A stretch of 6,823 nt of DNA from Mariprofundaceae bacterium (GTDB taxonomy: Bacteria > Pseudomonadota > Zetaproteobacteria > Mariprofundales > Mariprofundaceae), in the NCBI GenBank assembly GCA_030950875.1, contig JAUZQS010000286.1, positions 1 through 6,823 of the forward strand, in the 5' to 3' direction. Shown here in pieces: positions 6,800 through 6,823 of this stretch (positions within the stretch are counted from its first letter, which is position 1; each line of letters begins with the position of its first letter). The notes under the pieces are model-generated. The model was not told the DNA's origin and made no database searches. It was given only the letters and a program-made list of their open reading frames with translations. The position numbers and the translations under genes were made by a program.

Positions 6800-6823
6800 A
6801 TTTAAGTGTCATGTCGAACGTAG

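Larger units (their letters stand above)
6490..6823. other. Gene-free, repeat-rich end of the window
   Basis: No open frame of convincing length or composition lies here on either strand. The region holds three separate repeat-like signals, listed individually, between which 6587-6660 and 6700-6740 show nothing I can name. Such stacking of short palindromes is typical of intergenic DNA that collects non-autonomous elements. Confidence 0.6.

Overview
The window is 6.8 kb of an AT-leaning proteobacterial chromosome (roughly mid-40s % GC by eye). The genes are ordinary, but almost every intergenic space is filled with palindromic repeat DNA. GroEL has a Gly/Met-rich tail of proteobacterial type, NudF is close to the E. 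coli pattern, and the two-component pair is of CusR/CusS-like architecture. I cannot fix the class. A gammaproteobacterium or zetaproteobacterium is my tentative reading, from general resemblance only.

Layout: groES and groEL run on the plus strand (47-2142). They are separated by 155 bp that contain a 121-bp imperfect palindrome. A bidirectional terminator (2170-2201) divides them from a convergent minus-strand operon, nudF-ribF (3756 down to 2219), whose two genes overlap by 4 bp as ATGA. Upstream of nudF come two back-to-back mobile-element-like repeats. The first (3746-3913) has perfect 17-bp inverted ends made of 13-bp repeats plus CTAG on each side. The second (3914-4156) has 9-bp inverted ends and contains a unit homologous to the groES-groEL palindrome. 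A plus-strand response regulator and histidine kinase follow (4295-6472). The last 350 bp hold no gene but carry a hairpin at the kinase stop, a 24-bp tandem repeat, a pyrimidine/purine hairpin and a 12-bp match to the end of the groE-type palindrome.

Function: GroES/GroEL fold proteins in the cytosol. RibF makes FMN and FAD from riboflavin, and NudF hydrolyses ADP-ribose and related nucleotide sugars. The regulator/kinase pair senses an unknown envelope signal. There is no obvious functional link among the three blocks.

The most interesting material is the repeat DNA. Two diverged copies of one palindromic family can be aligned inside this window without gaps over 77 + 40 bp (about 71% identity). 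One copy sits inside the groESL transcript and the other lies upstream of nudF. Separately, the kinase has Met instead of Thr/Asn four residues after its phospho-accepting His, a position tied to phosphatase activity in HisKA kinases.
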